Assembly (NCBI GenBank): GCA_049999765.1
Contig: JBNGIQ010005332.1
Span: 19,430-40,764, forward strand
Reading direction: 5' to 3'
From: Phaeoceros laevis
Taxonomy: Eukaryota; Anthocerotophyta; Anthocerotopsida; Notothyladales
DNA length: 21,335 bases
Numbering within the stretch: the first letter of the stretch is position 1; each line of letters begins with the position of its first letter. Positions 8,271 through 17,463 of the stretch are shown here, piece by piece. The translations under genes and the position numbers were made by a program. The notes below the pieces were generated by a model. That model was not told where the DNA came from, did not search any database, and saw only the letters and a program-made list of their open reading frames with translations.

Positions 8271-9235
8271 ATCACAATGGTGGAGCTTTTCGGAGGTATG
8301 GCTTCAGGTCTTGAAGCAATGCTTAGGTCTGGTCTGAGGGTACGTAGGTATGTGTATTGTGACATGTCGGTGCAAGCCCAACTTGTGGCTGAATCCAGGC
8401 TGGAGCAACTACACAATGAATTTCCTACGCAACTGGCTGAAGCAGCATATGCGAATGCTTTCACAACATTCCCGCAAGATGTTATGCTTATCCAGAAAAG
8501 GCATTTTCAAATGCTTGGTAGAGTGCATCTCATTGTTGCAAGTTGGGAGTGTCAAGGTTTCTCCCAAGCTGGTACAGGTCTAGGACTTGCTGATGAGCGT
8601 ACAGGGCTATTTGCAGACCTCATAGCATCATCCAATGGGCACAAGAGCTGAATCCTAATGTAGGATATGTGCTGGAAAATACTCCAGCACAATTTGACAC
8701 ATGGGAGGCAATTCGGCAGGATTTTTTGCTGGTCAAGCATTTGATTGGCGAGCCATTGCTCATTGATGTAGTGCGGTGTGGCTCTTGTGCCCACAGGCTA
8801 AGAAACATATGGACCAATTTGGCCCCAACTCAGCTCCTTCAAGTGGCACTTGATCACACCATTCGAGATCCTGCAACGTAGAACGTATTCTGGACCAGGA
8901 TGTCCAGCAGTTGTAAGCGGGTGTTGAGGAACGAGAAAAAGCCATGGACACTGTTAATAGACCAGGTTCTCCAAGGGCAGCATGGCCTACACTGGTTTCG
9001 TATCCGGGTTCGCATGCATTCAGGGGTGAGGGCACAGGGATGGTGCATCGCCATGCTACAGGCAAATGGGAACCACCTACAGCTGAAGAGCGTGAGAAAG
9101 CCATGGGCTTCAAGGCTGGAACAATGGCACATCGCAAGTTGAACCAGCCACAGCGCAATTTGTTGTTAGGAAGGGCCGTGGACATGAATGCATTGTCATG
9201 GCTAGTGTCCACATGCTTGATTTTTCAAATGCTCA
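8271..9235 (+). pseudogene. C5-cytosine DNA methyltransferase domain (DNMT3-like) inside gypsy 1
   Basis: Motif I (SAM binding) is ELFGGMASG at 8283-8309, then YCDM as the motif II region. Motif IV has the nucleophilic Cys at 8550-8552 in ASWECQGFS. Motif VI is VLENTPAQ (Glu at 8675-8677), and motif VIII is HRLRN with the Arg pair at 8795-8803. The C-terminal motif IX region is LLLGRAVDMNALSWL, near 9155-9200. The order is canonical, as in DNMT3 and unlike the permuted plant DRM enzymes. The domain uses frame 0 to about 8630, frame 2 to about 8930 (TAG at 8879-8881) and frame 1 afterwards, so this copy is dead. Expected role: SAM-dependent 5-methylcytosine formation on DNA. Identity with element 2 is clear along the whole length but diverged. 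Confidence 0.88.
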
Positions 9236-9480
9236 AGGGGTTTCCTACAATAGCATGCCCTCTTATTGCGCTGTGACATGGCATCCAGACTTCGTTTACT
9301 TGCCATGTGGTGGACGTTTCAGTTATATGCTTGCTGCTGGGGGGGGGGGGGGGGGGAGTTCCCCAGATTTTGATTTTCTAATCCTAATGTTTCTCTTTGT
9401 CCTAGTGCAAGGCACATGCTGGTCCAAGGTGGAATTCAGTCCACATGGTCTGCTGAGGCACAAGACATGGCACAACAGGG
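9236..9480 (+). other. Linker between DNMT and RT in gypsy 1, with poly-G tract
   Basis: Coding similarity is weak here. The segment includes an 18-G run and, just after it, a splice-acceptor-like sequence (branch-like ctaat, then tttctctttgtcctag ending near 9404), with no clear donor. Element 2 has a G run at the corresponding place. I do not see a recognisable domain. Confidence 0.5.
9339..9356 (+). repeat. 18-base G homopolymer
   Basis: An uninterrupted run of 18 G, followed by AGT. The ten bases CTTGCTGCTG that lead into it are identical to those in front of the terminal polypurine tract at 12507. Length may be affected by slippage or assembly error. Confidence 0.9.
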
Positions 9481-10430
9481 TGCAGGCTATCCACCGGATA
9501 AAGGCAAGCAAGCTTCAAATTTTGTATGGAATATAGGACCGCAGCTTCGTAAGGAGGAGAAGGGTAGGATGCAAGCCTTGCTAGACAGACACCGTAATTG
9601 TTTTGCATTTTCCATGAAGGAATTAAGCAGATGCAAGGTGAAGAAGTTCAGACTGGCTTTGACAGATGACAATCCTATATTCAAGCAAAGACATAGGCTG
9701 AGCAAGTATGAATGGGAGATCGTGGATGCTCGATGCAAGGAGCTACATGAAGCAGGATTGATTAGACCTTCCTTTTCAAGTTATGCTGCAGCAACTGTCT
9801 TGCTTGCAAAGAAGGATAGCGAGGGTTTATGGACTGAAAAATGATGTGTGGTGATTACCGTCCCTTGAATCAGGTCACCCCTCAAGATCGATACCCTATG
9901 CCTATGCCGGAGGAGATTTTTGATAGTGTATACAGGTGGATCTAGGTACTTTTCTATCTTGAATTTGAGACATGGCTTCAACCAGATCCTTCTGGAGGAT
10001 GAAGACTGCTGCAAAACAGCTTTTCATGGTAGTTATGCCTTTTGGGTTGAAGACACCTGTCATGTTCCAGCGGGTGATGGATCAGGTGCTGAGCAGATCA
10101 GATCACCTCAAATGCTATGTTGATGATGTGTTAGTGCATAGCAACACATTTGAGGATCATTTGGTTCATCTGGAGGACTTGTTCAGCAGTCTTATTGCAG
10201 CCAACATGCGCTATCACCATCCAAGTGTGAGTTGGGGATGGATACAAAACTTTATCTATCTTGGACATCGCATTGTACCAGATGGGATTATTCCTCATTT
10301 GGCTAAGGTTGATGCCATCAACAAGGTGCCACCTCCGCAGGATGTTTCACGGCTTCGTGCATTCATAGGCTTGTGTAATTATTATCGTGTTTACATGCCT
10401 GAATTCAGTCGTATTGCTAAGCCGTTGTAT
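9416..10430 (+). pseudogene. Gypsy 1 reverse transcriptase (RVT_1)
   Basis: The N-terminal approach (RMQALLDRHRNCFAFSM, then RHRLSKYEWEIVDARC) is in frame 2 to a TGA at 9842-9844. MCGDYRPLN continues in frame 1, the palm start (SRYFSILNLRHGFNQI) is in frame 2, and from about 9972 frame 0 carries MPFGLKTPVMFQRVMDQ and the catalytic YVDD at 10116-10127. FIYLGHRIVPDG and RLRAFIGLCNYYRVY complete the thumb. At least three frame changes make this copy inactive. The family (Ty3/gypsy RT) is certain. Confidence 0.92.
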
Positions 10431-10960
10431 GATCTGCTCAAGAAGGAAGCTAGATGGGTGTGGGATGAGCCATGCTAAGAAGCTTTTGAGAAGTTGAAGA
10501 AGGCTTTGACTGAAAAGCCTTTTCTAAGGCGACCAGATTTCAGCAAGCAGTTTATACTGCATACTGACTGGTCAGGGCTTGGAATTGGAGATGCCAACAA
10601 CAAGATGCCAGTGATGCGGAGCATGTGGTGGCTTATGCGTCCAGGAGCAACAACAAAGCGGTGGCCAATTATTCAGGACTCTTACGAAGGTGAGTGCTTG
10701 GCAGTGGTTTGGGCAGTGCAACATTTTAGACCGTACCTTTATGGTAAGCATTTCACATTGTACACTGACCACCAGCCACTTAGATGGCTCATGGTTAATG
10801 ACAAGCTTAGTGGCAAATTGGCAAGATGGGCTTTGATCCTGTAGGAGTATGATTTCAAAGTGGTGCATAGACCTGGTGTCACTCACCAGAATGCAGACAC
10901 TTTGTCATGCAACCCTGGTACATCTTCAGTTGACTTGACTGACGCTAGGATGGGTCACGA
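10431..10960 (+). pseudogene. Gypsy 1 RNase H
   Basis: Frame 0 continues past TAA 10476-10478 with FILHTDWSGLGIG (catalytic Asp codon 10566-10568), a locally shifted stretch near 10590-10660, then YEGECLAVVWAVQHFRPYLYG and LYTDHQPLRWLM. TAG at 10842-10844 interrupts before VVHRPGVTHQNADTLS, the usual C-terminal motif of gypsy RNase H. It degrades the RNA strand of the hybrid. Non-functional as read. Confidence 0.9.
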
Positions 10961-12115
10961 CGATGATAAGTTGCTGGTTACAAGCTCTGCCGCTTTTCTA
11001 TCTTTGCTGGTGAACACCGTTCAGGTACCGCTGCACGTAAGGACATTTGGCAGGATGCCAACACTATGCACTATTTGCAGTAGGGTGTTTATCTAGTAGG
11101 CATCAACTCAGTTGAGCGAGACAGAATCAAGCAGCGTGCAAAGCGTTACTCTTGGAGGGCAGACCATTTGCTACGCATGCTTCCGTTTGGGGAGAGGGTA
11201 GTGCCCGCCATTCAGGACATACTGGCCTTGATACATCTGGTTCATTCAGATCTTGGACATTTTGGAGTCAAACGTACTTGCAGTTTGTTGGCACCCCACT
11301 ACCATTGTCAGGGATGTACACTCAGGTGAAGCAGACAGTGGCACGGTGTGCACAATGCGATCGCGTGAGGAGTTCCTTCAACGATCGCTCTTCCAAGCTG
11401 TAGCCATTGCCCATCTAGGGTCTTTTCTATCGCTGGTCATGTGATCTTGCTGGTGAGTTGCCTTAAACACCCAGAGGTAATGTATACATCATGATTATGG
11501 TGGAACACTTCTCTAAATGGGTAGAACTAGTGGCATTGCCTGACAAGTCATCTCGTAGCACAAGTCAAGCATTCTTGCAGCAAGTTCTTAGCGGGTTCGG
11601 TGCTTGTGCGGAGTGTCTGACGGATCAGGGACGGAGTTTCGTGGAGAATTCTAGGATTTACTGGATCATGCTCTCATAGATCATTGTCGCACCTCTAGGG
11701 ATCACCCATAGGCTGACGGTTTAGCACACCGGATGGTGTAAACCATCAAGAGGGACTTGCGCAAGTTCTGTTTGTCTCACAACAAGGAGGATTGGGACCT
11801 AGCATTACCTTCCTTAGCTATGGGATATCGAATGTCAAGGCATGCATCACTTGGTGAATTTTCACCATACTTCTTGTTATTTGGCAGGCAGCCACTGCCA
11901 CCCTCTAGTATTGCTAGGCAACTGGAACAAGTGGTGGACTTGGACAGTCCAACTACCTGGGCTCGCGTCATTTCTGAGAGGGTAGCCTTGTTTAAGAGAG
12001 CTATGTCCATGGCTATGGAGAATCTCAGGATTGCCCAACACGGAATACGCTGCGTTATACTCACACTCGGGGTGGTTCTTACAGGTCTAAAGCACGCAAG
12101 TTTGATGTTGGAGAT
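10961..12115 (+). pseudogene. Gypsy 1 integrase (zinc-binding and DDE core)
   Basis: After a decayed stretch (10961-11150), the HHCC zinc region is visible: LVHSDLGHFGVKRT near 11237-11275 and CAQC with Cys codons at 11347 and 11356. The core has Asp at 11443-11445 (CDLAGELP) and Asp at 11623-11625 (LTDQGRSF). Where the third acidic residue should be (after ADG), His is encoded at 11727-11729. Stops: 11401 and 11416 (TAG), 11464 (TAA), 11709 (TAG, Gln expected) and 11739 (TAA, Gln expected). The C-terminal part (WDLALPSLAMGYRMS, FSPYFLLFGRQP) is well kept in frame 0 to about 12040. Insertion activity is lost. Confidence 0.9.
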
Positions 12116-12517
12116 TTTGTATATATGCAACAGCAGGTGGCTGACACCTTGGGTACCTCCAATAGTCGGATTATTTTGCGAGTACAGAGCATCAAAGCAA
12201 CTGGGGTCTTGGTTCTTCAGGGGAAGGATGGGTGCACCATTTCTCAGCATCCAAAAAATTGTGTACCTTGTCACTTGCCCAATTTGGACATTATCTTGGT
12301 CACATCGAACTAGATTCCTCCAATTGATCATCCTTGTCAAGTCTGCAACCGCATCGACGATCTTGATCAGATGCTGCTTTGCGACAATTGTAACAAGGGG
12401 TATCACTTGTTTTGCTTGACACTTGAGCTCACTGGTGTGCCCGATTCGTTGTGGTTTTGCAGTCCTTGCAAGCGTGTGATGCCTACCAGCACCTCGGCTT
12501 TGCAGTCTTGCTGCTGA
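12116..12517 (+). pseudogene. Gypsy 1 integrase C-terminus ending in a PHD finger
   Basis: In frame 2 an SH3-like integrase tail (FDVGDFVYMQQ leading in; RVQSIKATGVLVLQGKDG; CVPCHLPNLDII) runs to TAG 12311-12313. The same frame then encodes a complete PHD zinc finger: Cys at 12335, 12344, 12380 and 12389, His at 12404, Cys at 12413, 12458 and 12467. Spacing is C-x2-C-x11-C-x2-C-x4-H-x2-C-x14-C-x2-C with the conserved Trp two residues before the seventh ligand. It ends with TGA 12515-12517. PHD fingers bind histone H3 tails; the MLLCDNC segment resembles those that read unmodified H3K4. It occupies the place where chromoviruses carry a chromodomain, so an integration-targeting role is likely but inferred. 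The finger itself has no lesion. Confidence 0.87.
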
Positions 12518-12525
12518 GGGGGGAG
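12515..12525 (+). other. Polypurine tract of gypsy 1
   Basis: TGAGGGGGGAG, overlapping the PHD stop codon and ending just before the LTR start TAAGAG. It would prime plus-strand synthesis. Confidence 0.75.
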
Positions 12526-12583
12526 TAAGAGTCCCATGCTACTTTACTTTTTAGTGTGATTCATTTATGCAACTTGTTTTCCA

Positions 12584-12605
12584 GGTTGGCAGGTAAACCA
12601 ACCTG
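12584..12605 (+). other. Overlapping inverted repeats near the LTR start
   Basis: GGTTGG (12584-12589) can pair with CCAACC (12598-12603), and GCAGGT with ACCTGC slightly offset, so two alternative hairpins share the same bases. The partial second LTR at 13253 ends exactly inside this structure. Confidence 0.5.
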
Positions 12606-12857
12606 CTGATCAGGTCACGGTGAGTTTTATGCATTGTGTGTTTATGCTGAATGTTTTTTCGAGCAAGCTTCCAGTCAGGTCAGGATTTGGACATGCTTTC
12701 ATCACCGACATGGAAGTGCAGCACGACAGTTGTCATGACGTGGCTAGCTATGCCCTGGCTATGCTCACCATGTTTGGAAGGCTAGCTAAGTAATAGCTTT
12801 TACTGCAGATAGATAGTTTCTACCACACGCTTTCATGCGGGTAAACCGTGGTAATTA

Positions 12858-12867
12858 GTTATATATG
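12858..12867 (+). promoter_or_regulatory. Candidate TATA element in the gypsy LTR
   Basis: GTTATATATG in an otherwise mixed-composition LTR is the best TATA-like sequence I see. No start site can be assigned from the sequence alone. Confidence 0.25.
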
Positions 12868-13252
12868 TTGCATTCTTTAGCTAGGCTTTATGGGTTTTTC
12901 TGCCAAGCTGATTCCAAGCCGCAAACCCGCACGACTTGTGGCTAGCAAGCCCCATGCAGACGACAAGGCAAGCTGTCCAGGGGATAGCGTGTTGACCAGC
13001 AGGAACAAAGGGCAGGCCTCAAGGCACCACCAGTAGCTAGGGGAGTAGTTGTCCCAAGTCCTCTTTGGAAGGTAGGCTCTGCCGCGAGCAGATGTAGCTG
13101 AATGCTTCATGCAAATCCAGTTTTACATTGTGATGCTCATGCACCGTGGCCGATCGCGAGGACGGAGCCCAACTCAATCCCTGCAGGAATTTTGCACCTG
13201 CACTTTTTGTGAACTCATTAAACCCACGCTAACGCTTAGAAACCAACTTGAG

Positions 13253-13326
13253 TAAGAGTCCCATGTTACTTTACTTTTTAGTGTGATTCATTTATGCAAC
13301 TTGTTGTCTAGGTTGGCAGGTAAACC
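13253..13326 (+). repeat. Partial second copy of the gypsy LTR start (74 bp)
   Basis: Matches 12526-12599 with three or four mismatches, directly abuts the first LTR, and stops at GGTAAACC, where copia RT sequence begins. See findings. Confidence 0.85.
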
Positions 13327-14181
13327 ATGCATGTGTTTAGATGTAGAGATTATTCGCAACAGAAAGAAGCAAAAGCTTAAGCTCTCACATAAAAGATACA
13401 TCAACGACATGCTAAGTAAGTTCAATCTTGTGGAAGCGCATGGGTCTAACACACCCTTGGCTATAGGCATCAAGCTCATTAAGGACCAGGCAGCTAGTAG
13501 TGCAGCAGAGAAGTAGGAAATGAGCAGTATACCATATAAAGCGGCAGTAGGAACACTTATCTATCTGACATGTTTAACAAGGGTTGATATTGCATTTCAT
13601 GTCCACTTGGTGTCCTAGTTCCTAGCAGCATATGGCAGAGATCATTGGACACAGGTGAAGTGTATGATGCATTATCTCAAGCTTACATCCAGCTTCTGCA
13701 ACACATATAGGATGAGTGACGATAAAATCTTGTCGTTAGAAGGTTTCTGCGACAGTGATTGGGCAGCAGACCTTGATAGCAGAAAACCAGTGGCTGCTTA
13801 CATTTTCATGATTGCAGGAGGACCCATTTTGCGGTCATGTAAGAAGAATGCAAACATATGTTTGTCAAGCATTGAAGTTGAATATAAACTCTTACAATTG
13901 CTGCCAAGGAGGCAGTGTGGGATCGCAGATGCCTGGACGATATAGGACAGACACAGGTGGAAGCAACAAAGCTATTCTGTGATAACCAGGCAGCGACTGC
14001 GTTAGCAAACAATCCGGTTTTCCACTCTAGGACAAAGCATACAGAAGTACACCACCATTTAATCCGTGATGTGGTGGCAAGGGGCAAGATCCAGCTGCAC
14101 TACATCAACACGTCCGAGAATCCTACCGACATCCTGACAAAAGCACTGCCATGTCAGGTTATGCTGCCGGGCATCTGCTAA
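13327..14181 (+). pseudogene. Copia RT/RNase H fragment, second copia family
   Basis: Begins inside the RT thumb (CLDVEIIRNRKKQKLKLSHK, YINDMLSKFNLVEAH) and continues past TAG 13514-13516 and TAG 13616-13618 with YKAAVGTLIYLTCLTRVDIAF. RNase H follows: FCDSDWAADLDSRKP near 13745, a frame change from 2 to 0 near 13900, then LFCDNQAATALANNPVF, RTKHTEVHHHLI and NPTDILTKALP. It differs clearly from the copia element at 1182, so it is a separate family. The 5' part, including YVDD, is missing, and I see no LTR beyond it. Confidence 0.88.
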
Positions 14182-14287
14182 GGCATACAGGTTAGCTCTT
14201 CGTAGGTTGATAGCTGGATATATAGAGACACATACATAGTGGCATATTTTCTTAGTGTTTCCACTTTGTTTGTTAAAACAACTTGTC
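14182..14287 (+). other. Non-coding spacer after the copia fragment
   Basis: AT-rich sequence with no coding signal. It may hold the copia 3' untranslated part or the left end of gypsy 2; I could not place the boundary. Confidence 0.4.
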
Positions 14288-14326
14288 AAGGGTTCCAAGA
14301 CGGGTGAACCCTTTAACGGCCCGTCT
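14288..14326 (+). other. Interleaved inverted repeats, pseudoknot-like
   Basis: AAGGGTTC (14288-14295) is complementary to GAACCCTT (14306-14313), and AGACGGG (14298-14304) to CCCGTCT (14320-14326). The two stems interleave in the order a-b-a'-b', which is the geometry of an H-type pseudoknot in RNA. It lies at the left end of gypsy 2. Confidence 0.55.
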
Positions 14327-14922
14327 CGAGCAACAGGAAGTCACTTCAGGCCTGCTTCAGTTCGTGGCTCGTGGAGGCTGCATGCCGGGTGGTGATGGCA
14401 GCTCGTGCGAAGCTGAAGAGGCGCAGTGATGCTTGCAACGCCGCCAAGACTGCAACGGCAGCAGGATCGCCGGAGCCCTAGCAGCTGTTCTTAGGGCTGG
14501 CCGGCAGCCACAGCTCTCAGTTTTGCAATTCTCTTCTCAGGCAGGATGCAGCTAGCGTAGCGCTGCCCTGCCATTGTTCTCTAGACCTGACATTGCTTAA
14601 GGATTACCCTCTTGCACCTTAGCTTGAGGTTCTGAAGTTACATGTTGCAGATTCTGTGGGAATTTGAAGTGAATGAGCTAACTCGTGGATGTTGGTGTGT
14701 GCTTGCATGTGTTTGACGAGAACATGCTGCTACGCTATGCAACCAAGTGCTACTTGCAAAACTCAAGGCTTCCAGCGGAGCATCTTTTTGCTGTTTGAGA
14801 CAGCAAGAGGATTGAGGTGTCAAGGTTTCTGTTCTCTGCTGCCAGCTCACAACTCAATGTGGTTTCGTGAGCAGCCACCATGAGCTACGGAGGACGCTCT
14901 GAGCACATGGAGGAGAGGCAGT
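14327..14922 (+). other. 5' LTR/leader region of gypsy 2
   Basis: About 600 bases without a supported gene. Blocks such as GGTGGTGATGGC, TTAGGGC, TCAGTTTTGCAATTC, GAATGAGCTAACT and TTTTTGCTGTTTG recur in the same order at 20550-20960 in element 3, so it is a shared leader/LTR. I could not identify the primer binding site; a TGGTTTCGTGAGCAGC-like stretch near 14860 is a weak candidate. Confidence 0.6.
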
Positions 14923-16960
14923 ATGGAGGAGGAATCAGTTGAGGAATCTCGTGGTTACAACCTGCATTCAAGACAGGTTACGTTCCAGCCCCAAGGCTGC
15001 CAGTGCGACAAGGACAGAGGGAGGTAGCGACACAGTTGCTGTCAAACCCTGTTTTTGCTCAGAATACCCCAAGTCTGCTTGAGCACAGCGGCAGGGATCA
15101 CTCGAGGAGTGCGAGCCCTGTGCAGCAGTCGGTGTATTTTGAGCAAGAGGCCTTGTGGCCAGTGGCGATCTGGAGCACGGAAGAGGAGGAGGATCAACAG
15201 CAACTTCAAGCTTCCACCTTCCCTTTTGAAGACGAAGTGTCATCTGTTTGCACATCAGCATGGAGTACCAGGTCATGGGATACTGACTGGAACAGCCCCG
15301 ATGACATGGATACCGCCGCATTGACTACTGGCAAGACAGAGAAGCTCTCAGGTGAACCTGGCACTTTATCTCTGCGAGAATTTTGAATCTTTTACAGATT
15401 TGTTGTTTCCGAGCTTCGGTTTAAGTATGCGGATATTTTCACACCACAGTATGCATTTGAGCATATGAGCAGATACTTGACGAAGGAAGCAGCCATCTTG
15501 CATGATAGTAATTTTGATCAACTGACTGAGGTACAGGTGGCAAGAAACCCTGCGTATCTGCAGGCCATCACAGATGCCCATGACACAGCCTTGGCAGCAG
15601 CAAGGGCTGCATGGGTGCCCACTGTGGAGCAGCCAGAGATCCCTACCCGTGTCCAGTTGACCCCGGAACAGTTGCTTGATGCAGTCACAGGGATTGATCA
15701 TATGGTGGAGACCACAGCAGTGGCTGATCCTGTGAAAGCATTCTTTGACATTTTGGAAAGAGAATTTCCTTCCAAAATGGTGACAAGATCTTGGAGATGG
15801 AAAATTTCAAACGCAAGAAAGGTGAAACCCTGAAGGGCATGTACAGGAGGCTGGATGACTTGAGGCAAGAATCTGGTTCAGGTGATGATCATGCAGCAGC
15901 TTTGAAATACCTGCAGGCTTGAGAAGATGATGCATTTGTTCACTTCCAAGTATTGACTAAGGTTTTTCATGTCTATGGTGATCGGTACACTTTGAGGCAA
16001 GTGTATGAAACAGCTGAAGATTTAGAAGTATGCAATGTCCACTATCGGGCATCAGTAGGAGTTAGCCTGACCGAGCATCACAAGAAGTTGGCTGCAGCAC
16101 AGAATCTGCGGGTCTCTACTGGCACCCCTGCTGGCAAGACCTTAGCACTACCTGCGCCTAAGCCAGCCAAGTCGGCTCACGCAGAAGCTATTTCTATTAA
16201 CTGCAATTATTGTGCATCTCCAGATCACACTTCTAATGTGTGCAAGGCTGTGAAGGAGAATCTTTCATGTACGCATTGTGGCAAGAGTGGTCATGTGGAG
16301 CAAGTGTGCTATGGCAAGTACCCTGACAGAAACCCATGGAAGAAGCACACGGCGGTTGCAGGGGCAGCAGCAGCTGCACCTATCACAGCTCCAGCAGCTG
16401 TGACGCCTGCAGTAGGGACCCCAGGTGCAGGGAAGTCGAAGACAGCTAGGCAGAAGGAAAAAGCCAGGGCTACAATTGCAGCCATGACTGCAGAGCTGCA
16501 GAAGTTGGCACCCGCTGTAGCACCACCGCCGACAGAGTCACAGAAGATGACGGCATTATATGCCGAGTTTGAAGCACTCAAGGCACGTATGCCTCCTGTG
16601 GCTCCATCCATGACAGCACAATATGTTTTGCCGGAGCCAGCTCGGCTTCCAGCTATGGTAAGGCCACCTGTTGATGGAGCTTCTAGCTCAACACCTGCAG
16701 CTGGGACCTGGGCATACCCGCAAGGGTATGCTTATCCATTTCATGCAATGGCAGCTAGCCGGGTTGACATGAGTGATCAGCTGGAAGACCAGCAAGGCAT
16801 TGATTACCGCAGCCCATTAGCAAGGCGTGCTCTAGCTGCACAGGCAAATGACAGGTCCAGGTCTATTCTGGCAGCTACTAGAAGTGGGGCCAGGAAGGCC
16901 ATGCCTCGATCTTACGATCCCATGACCCAGAGCAGGAGTGGAGGTATGCAGGACGGCTAG
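14923..16960 (+). pseudogene. gag: Gypsy 2 Gag with two CCHC zinc knuckles
   Basis: ATG 14923 matches the gag start of element 3. The frame shifts near 15000 into the one open 15003-15386, has TGA at 15384-15386, continues through AFEHMSRYLTKEAAIL, shifts near 15780 to KRKKGETLKGMYRRLDDLR (typical of a Gag capsid region), and has TGA at 15920-15922. From there it is open to 16960. Zinc knuckles: CNYCASPDHTSNVC and CTHCGKSGHVEQVC, both CX2CX4HX4C, near 16200-16310. An Ala/Pro-rich tail follows. The N-terminal region contains GRDHSRSASPVQQ, shared with element 3. The role is particle assembly and RNA packaging. Confidence 0.85.
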
Positions 16961-17463
16961 CCCCGCATATTTTACCTATTGGCAGTATTCATCGTGCTCT
17001 AGCTAGACAGACCATTCACGATGACCTATATAATGAGGCCACCTTGGCAGCTGCTCGAGAGCTGCCTGAGGATTTGGAAGAGGAAACGGTGCCAGTCCCG
17101 ACAGCTCCCCCAGTTTCAGCTGCCAGGAGAGTGGTGCGGCCAACCCCTTCAGTTGCCACACAGATTCCGGCTTTGCCTGCAGTCACGAGGCAAAACACTG
17201 CCAAAGTGTTGCCCTCTATTGCTAGGCCAGGGCTTGCCTCTAGGCAGCTGGTCAACAGGATTATGACTACACCACTTTTCTCATGCCAGGATCTCCACAT
17301 TTCGTTGGCTCAAGTTTTGGATGCATTTCAGCAATGCCAGCAAGAGGATGAGGCTGCAGCAACAGATTTGCTGACACCTGACCTGGGTCCGATTGCAAGT
17401 ATCAGCCCAGATGACCCATTTGAGGATACATCTCTTGTACAGGTCCATAGGAGACCTGAATAG
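16945..17463 (+). pseudogene. Gypsy 2 Gag-protease linker
   Basis: A +1 shift near 16940 brings frame 1, which reads ALARQTIHDDLYNEATLAAA and then a Pro/Ala/Thr-rich stretch and an acidic segment (PDDPFEDTS) before TAG 17461-17463. No domain recognised. It is probably a disordered spacer in the polyprotein. Confidence 0.6.

Larger units (their letters stand above)
7784..13252 (+). mobile_element. Ty3/gypsy element 1, 5'-truncated, with DNMT domain and PHD finger
   Basis: Order: protease tail, linker, cytosine methyltransferase, RT, RNase H, integrase, PHD finger, polypurine tract, LTR. RT before integrase is the gypsy order. No gag, no protease active site and no 5' LTR are seen. The left part was displaced by the copia insertion or lost earlier; the exact 5' limit is unclear, and secure homology to element 2 starts near 7861. 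The coding part is broken by many stops and frameshifts. It is the only gypsy copy here that keeps its 3' half. Confidence 0.88.
12526..13252 (+). repeat. LTR of gypsy 1 (about 727 bp)
   Basis: The left border follows the polypurine tract and begins TAAGAGTCCC. The right border is set by the reappearance of the same start at 13253. No coding sequence is seen. Like the copia LTR it begins TA, not TG. The last bases are ACTTGAG, so the right terminus is not the usual CA, and the true end may be a few bases earlier. Confidence 0.7.

Noticed and set aside
9357-9405. Spliceosomal intron in gypsy 1 after the G run
   Set aside because: The acceptor-like end is good, but I find no donor in phase, and the surrounding frames are already broken.
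11777-12406. 209-codon minus-strand ORF
   Set aside because: It is the reverse shadow of the well-supported integrase and PHD region.
12116-12517. Chromodomain at the integrase C-terminus
   Set aside because: The aromatic-cage pattern of a chromodomain is absent; the eight Cys/His ligands define a PHD finger instead.
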